This document shows, one piece after another, positions 15,870 through 16,873 of a stretch of 16,873 nt of DNA; the stretch's first letter is position 1, and each line of letters starts with the position of its first letter. The position numbers were made by a program, and so were the translations under genes. Source of the DNA: Clostridiales bacterium (GTDB lineage: Bacteria > Bacillota > Clostridia > Oscillospirales > Oscillospiraceae). The stretch is from the NCBI GenBank assembly GCA_018374635.1, contig JAHAEW010000072.1:1-16873 (forward strand), given 5' to 3'. The notes below the pieces were generated by a model. The model made no database searches. It was given only the letters and a program-made list of their open reading frames with translations, and was not told the origin of the DNA.

Positions 15870-16268
15870 TCAGCCGGCCTTGACGTGGCGGGCGACCCGC
15901 TTATCCTCCGTGCGGATATGGGTAATCAGCGTGCCCACCAACGTGTTGAGGGTGTGCAGGGATTTCACGCTGGGCCCCTCCGTCCCGATCTGGTTGGCCG
16001 CCGCGGCCAATTCGCGCTTATACCCCTCGTGGAAGGTGTGGTGGGCGCTGTATCCGGGGTACTTGCTCTGAAGCTGGAGCTGCTCCTCATCCCGGAAATG
16101 CTTGCTGACATAGCTGTTCAGGAACTGCACGGTCTCATTGATCTTGGTGCGTCCGGCCCCCTGGGCGCAGGCGTCCATCAGGGCGTTGATGGCGTCAAAA
16201 AGCTGTCTGTGCTCACTGTCGATCAACTGGTTTCCGGTCAGCAGATCCTGTGTCAATTCATAACGCAT
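15870..16268 (-). CDS. Bacteriohemerythrin
   Basis: A 132-residue four-helix-bundle protein that binds dioxygen at a non-heme di-iron centre; single-domain members store, carry or sense oxygen. All seven metal ligands are present with family spacing: H20 (IDSEHRQLF), H57 and E61 (HFRDEEQ), H76 and H80 (HHTFHEGY), H117 and D122 (HIRTED). AAAGGAAG lies 9 bases before the ATG. There is no signal peptide or fused domain. It is convergent with cheB, sharing a terminator, and divergent from flagellin. An 11-bp dyad lies about 30 bases upstream of its start. In an anaerobe, a role in handling or sensing oxygen during motility is plausible but inferred. Confidence 0.93.
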   Translation of the reverse strand: MRYELTQDLLTGNQLIDSEHRQLFDAINALMDACAQGAGRTKINETVQFLNSYVSKHFRDEEQLQLQSKYPGYSAHHTFHEGYKRELAAAANQIGTEGPSVKSLHTLNTLVGTLITHIRTEDKRVARHVKAG

Positions 16269-16298
16269 AGATAGAATCTTCCTTTCCAGTAAATGAAA

Positions 16299-16337
16299 AC
16301 GATATAAGACTAGAGGACATTCTCTTTCTTATATCGT
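16299..16337. promoter_or_regulatory. Perfect 11-bp dyad upstream of the hemerythrin gene
   Basis: ACGATATAAGA (16299-16309) and TCTTATATCGT (16327-16337) are exact inverted copies with 17 bases between, inside which AGAG (16312-16315) and CTCT (16322-16325) can also pair. It is AT-rich, lies 31 bases before the hemerythrin start, and is followed on the minus strand by TTTTCATTT. It may be an operator or a leader stem of the hemerythrin transcript; an attenuator-like terminator is possible. Confidence 0.45.
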
Positions 16338-16407
16338 CCATCCTTTCCAAAAATTAACCGCATCCAGGAAAATTCCCGGCATTCCAAAAATTTTTTTAAA
16401 AAGGGCT

Positions 16408-16433
16408 TAACAATTCCGGCTTTGCACCGATTA
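16408..16433 (+). promoter_or_regulatory. Candidate sigma-28 (SigD)-type promoter for flagellin
   Basis: ACCGATTA at 16426-16433 resembles the SigD -10 (GCCGATAT), with the central CCGAT intact, and TAAC at 16408-16411, 14 bases upstream, resembles the TAAA -35. An A/T tract lies just before it. Flagellin genes are the classic target of this sigma factor. Transcription from here would begin near 16440 and give a leader of about 200 bases. Confidence 0.5.
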
Positions 16434-16453
16434 AACAGATAGTGCGACGCACT

Positions 16454-16527
16454 GGAGGGCGGCGTCCCAGTCCAAGCCGCCGCCCTCCCTCCTCCAAATT
16501 TCAAACAGGCTCCGCCCTGTCTGAAAT
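16454..16527 (+). promoter_or_regulatory. Two leader stem-loops upstream of flagellin
   Basis: The first stem is GGAGGGCGGCG (16454-16464) with CGCCGCCCTCC (16478-16488), 11 perfect bp and a 13-base loop. The second is ATTTCAAACAGG (16498-16509) with CCTGTCTGAAAT (16516-16527), 12 bp with one mismatch and a 6-base loop. Both lie in the inferred flagellin 5' leader. No T-run follows either, so they are more likely to stabilise the mRNA than to terminate it. Confidence 0.5.
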
Positions 16528-16591
16528 AAATTCCGGGTCCGCGCGGCCTGCCCGGCCGGCTACGGGCTGCGCCACCCACCACCCATACCGC

Positions 16592-16630
16592 CCGGGAGGA
16601 AGGAACCTCCCGGAGAACAAGATTAAGGAG
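16592..16630 (+). promoter_or_regulatory. Probable CsrA-binding hairpin and Shine-Dalgarno site of flagellin mRNA
   Basis: CCGGGAGG (16592-16599) pairs with CCTCCCGG (16606-16613), leaving a six-base loop AAGGAA with GGA exposed. The Shine-Dalgarno AAGGAG (16625-16630), 12 bases before the ATG, carries a second GGA 25 bases away. CsrA binds GGA in hairpin loops and, in Bacillus hag mRNA, uses one upstream site and one overlapping the Shine-Dalgarno. The match is by pattern; no csrA or fliW gene is in the window. Confidence 0.5.
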
Positions 16631-16642
16631 AGTAAACTCATC

Positions 16643-16873
16643 ATGCGTATTCAGCACAATATCATGGCGATGAACGCCTACCGCAACTACGCCAACAACA
16701 CCTCTTCCCTGTCCAAGAACCTGGAGAAGCTGTCCTCCGGCTACAAGATCAACCGCGCCGGCGACGACGCCGCCGGCCTCGCCATCTCCGAGAAGATGCG
16801 CGCCCAGATCACCGGCCTGGACAAGGCCCAGGACAACGCCAAGGACGGCATCTCCCTGGTGCAGACCGCCGAG
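16643..16873 (+). CDS. hag: Flagellin, N-terminal part (cut by window end)
   Basis: 77 codons of the flagellar filament protein, open at the right edge. The conserved N-terminal D0/D1 helix sequence is clear: MRIQHNIMAMNAYRN, then LEKLSSGYKINRAGDDAAGLAISEKMR and ending DGISLVQTAE. This segment packs in the filament core and carries the export signal region. Codons are strongly biased to C or G in the third position, more than in neighbouring genes, as expected for a very highly expressed protein. The start ATG is fixed by the conserved MRIQHNI and the AAGGAG upstream. Control by SigD and by a CsrA-type translational repressor is suggested by the leader. Confidence 0.95.
   Translation, partial: MRIQHNIMAMNAYRNYANNTSSLSKNLEKLSSGYKINRAGDDAAGLAISEKMRAQITGLDKAQDNAKDGISLVQTAE

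Larger units (their letters stand above)
16269..16642. other. Long divergent intergenic region between hemerythrin and flagellin
   Basis: 374 bp without a supported gene. From left to right: the hemerythrin dyad, an A5T7A5 tract at 16386-16402 that could act as an UP-like element, a SigD-like promoter candidate, then about 200 bases of flagellin leader with several stem-loops. The open frame on the minus strand across it (16310-16657) is taken as chance because it covers the promoter, the leader and the flagellin start. Confidence 0.6.

Noticed and set aside
16310..16657. A 115-codon minus-strand open frame in the flagellin upstream region
   Set aside because: It overlaps the promoter candidate, leader hairpins, Shine-Dalgarno and start of flagellin, and the peptide has no family features.
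1..16873. CRISPR arrays, insertion sequences, tRNA or rRNA genes
   Set aside because: I looked for regularly spaced short repeats, transposase-like frames with terminal repeats, and conserved tRNA/rRNA stretches and saw none. The only direct repeats are in-frame protein-domain repeats.

Overview
The window reads as part of the motility and cell-surface locus of a moderately GC-rich, Gram-positive-type anaerobe. It is most likely a Clostridia member near Oscillospiraceae (Oscillibacter, Flavonifractor and relatives); this is inferred from protein style, not proven. Supporting signs are two very large secreted proteins with S-layer homology (SLH) domains, strong AAAGGAG-type ribosome binding sites, a stand-alone FlhB C-terminal protein like the Bacillus YlqH/FlhB2 type, a complete che gene block, a bacteriohemerythrin and a flagellin gene with a long leader.

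Layout. From the centre leftwards (minus strand, about 11033 to 145) five genes run in one direction: a FliK-like protein with a C-terminal hook-length-control-type domain; a small FlhB C-terminal-domain protein overlapping it by 14 bp; a PilZ-domain protein; a 1625-residue S-layer protein with N-terminal SLH domains, a beta-helix-like section and FN3-like repeats; and a 1183-residue surface protein with three Ig-like domains, six tandem repeats of about 117 residues and C-terminal SLH domains. Three hairpins set back to back follow the last gene. Rightwards (plus strand, 11189 to 15657) lies a tight cheA-cheW-cheR-cheB block ending in a region with a strong bidirectional terminator. A convergent bacteriohemerythrin gene follows on the minus strand. 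A long divergent intergenic region then leads to a flagellin gene cut off by the window end.

How the parts fit. CheA, CheW, CheR and CheB form the receptor-signalling and adaptation core controlling the flagellum, whose filament gene is at the right edge. CheY, CheC/CheX, CheD and receptors are not in the window. The FliK-like and FlhB-C-like proteins correspond to the two partners of the flagellar export substrate switch, but here are stand-alone. The PilZ protein keeps both c-di-GMP-binding motifs and sits between that pair and the two SLH proteins, which suggests (not shown) a link between c-di-GMP signalling, flagellar export and the cell surface.

Regulatory signals seen by eye: CCGATT-containing, sigma-28/SigD-like promoter candidates upstream of cheA and of flagellin; a GGA-in-loop hairpin plus a GGA-containing Shine-Dalgarno in the flagellin leader, resembling the CsrA-binding arrangement of Bacillus hag; and an 11-bp dyad upstream of the hemerythrin gene.
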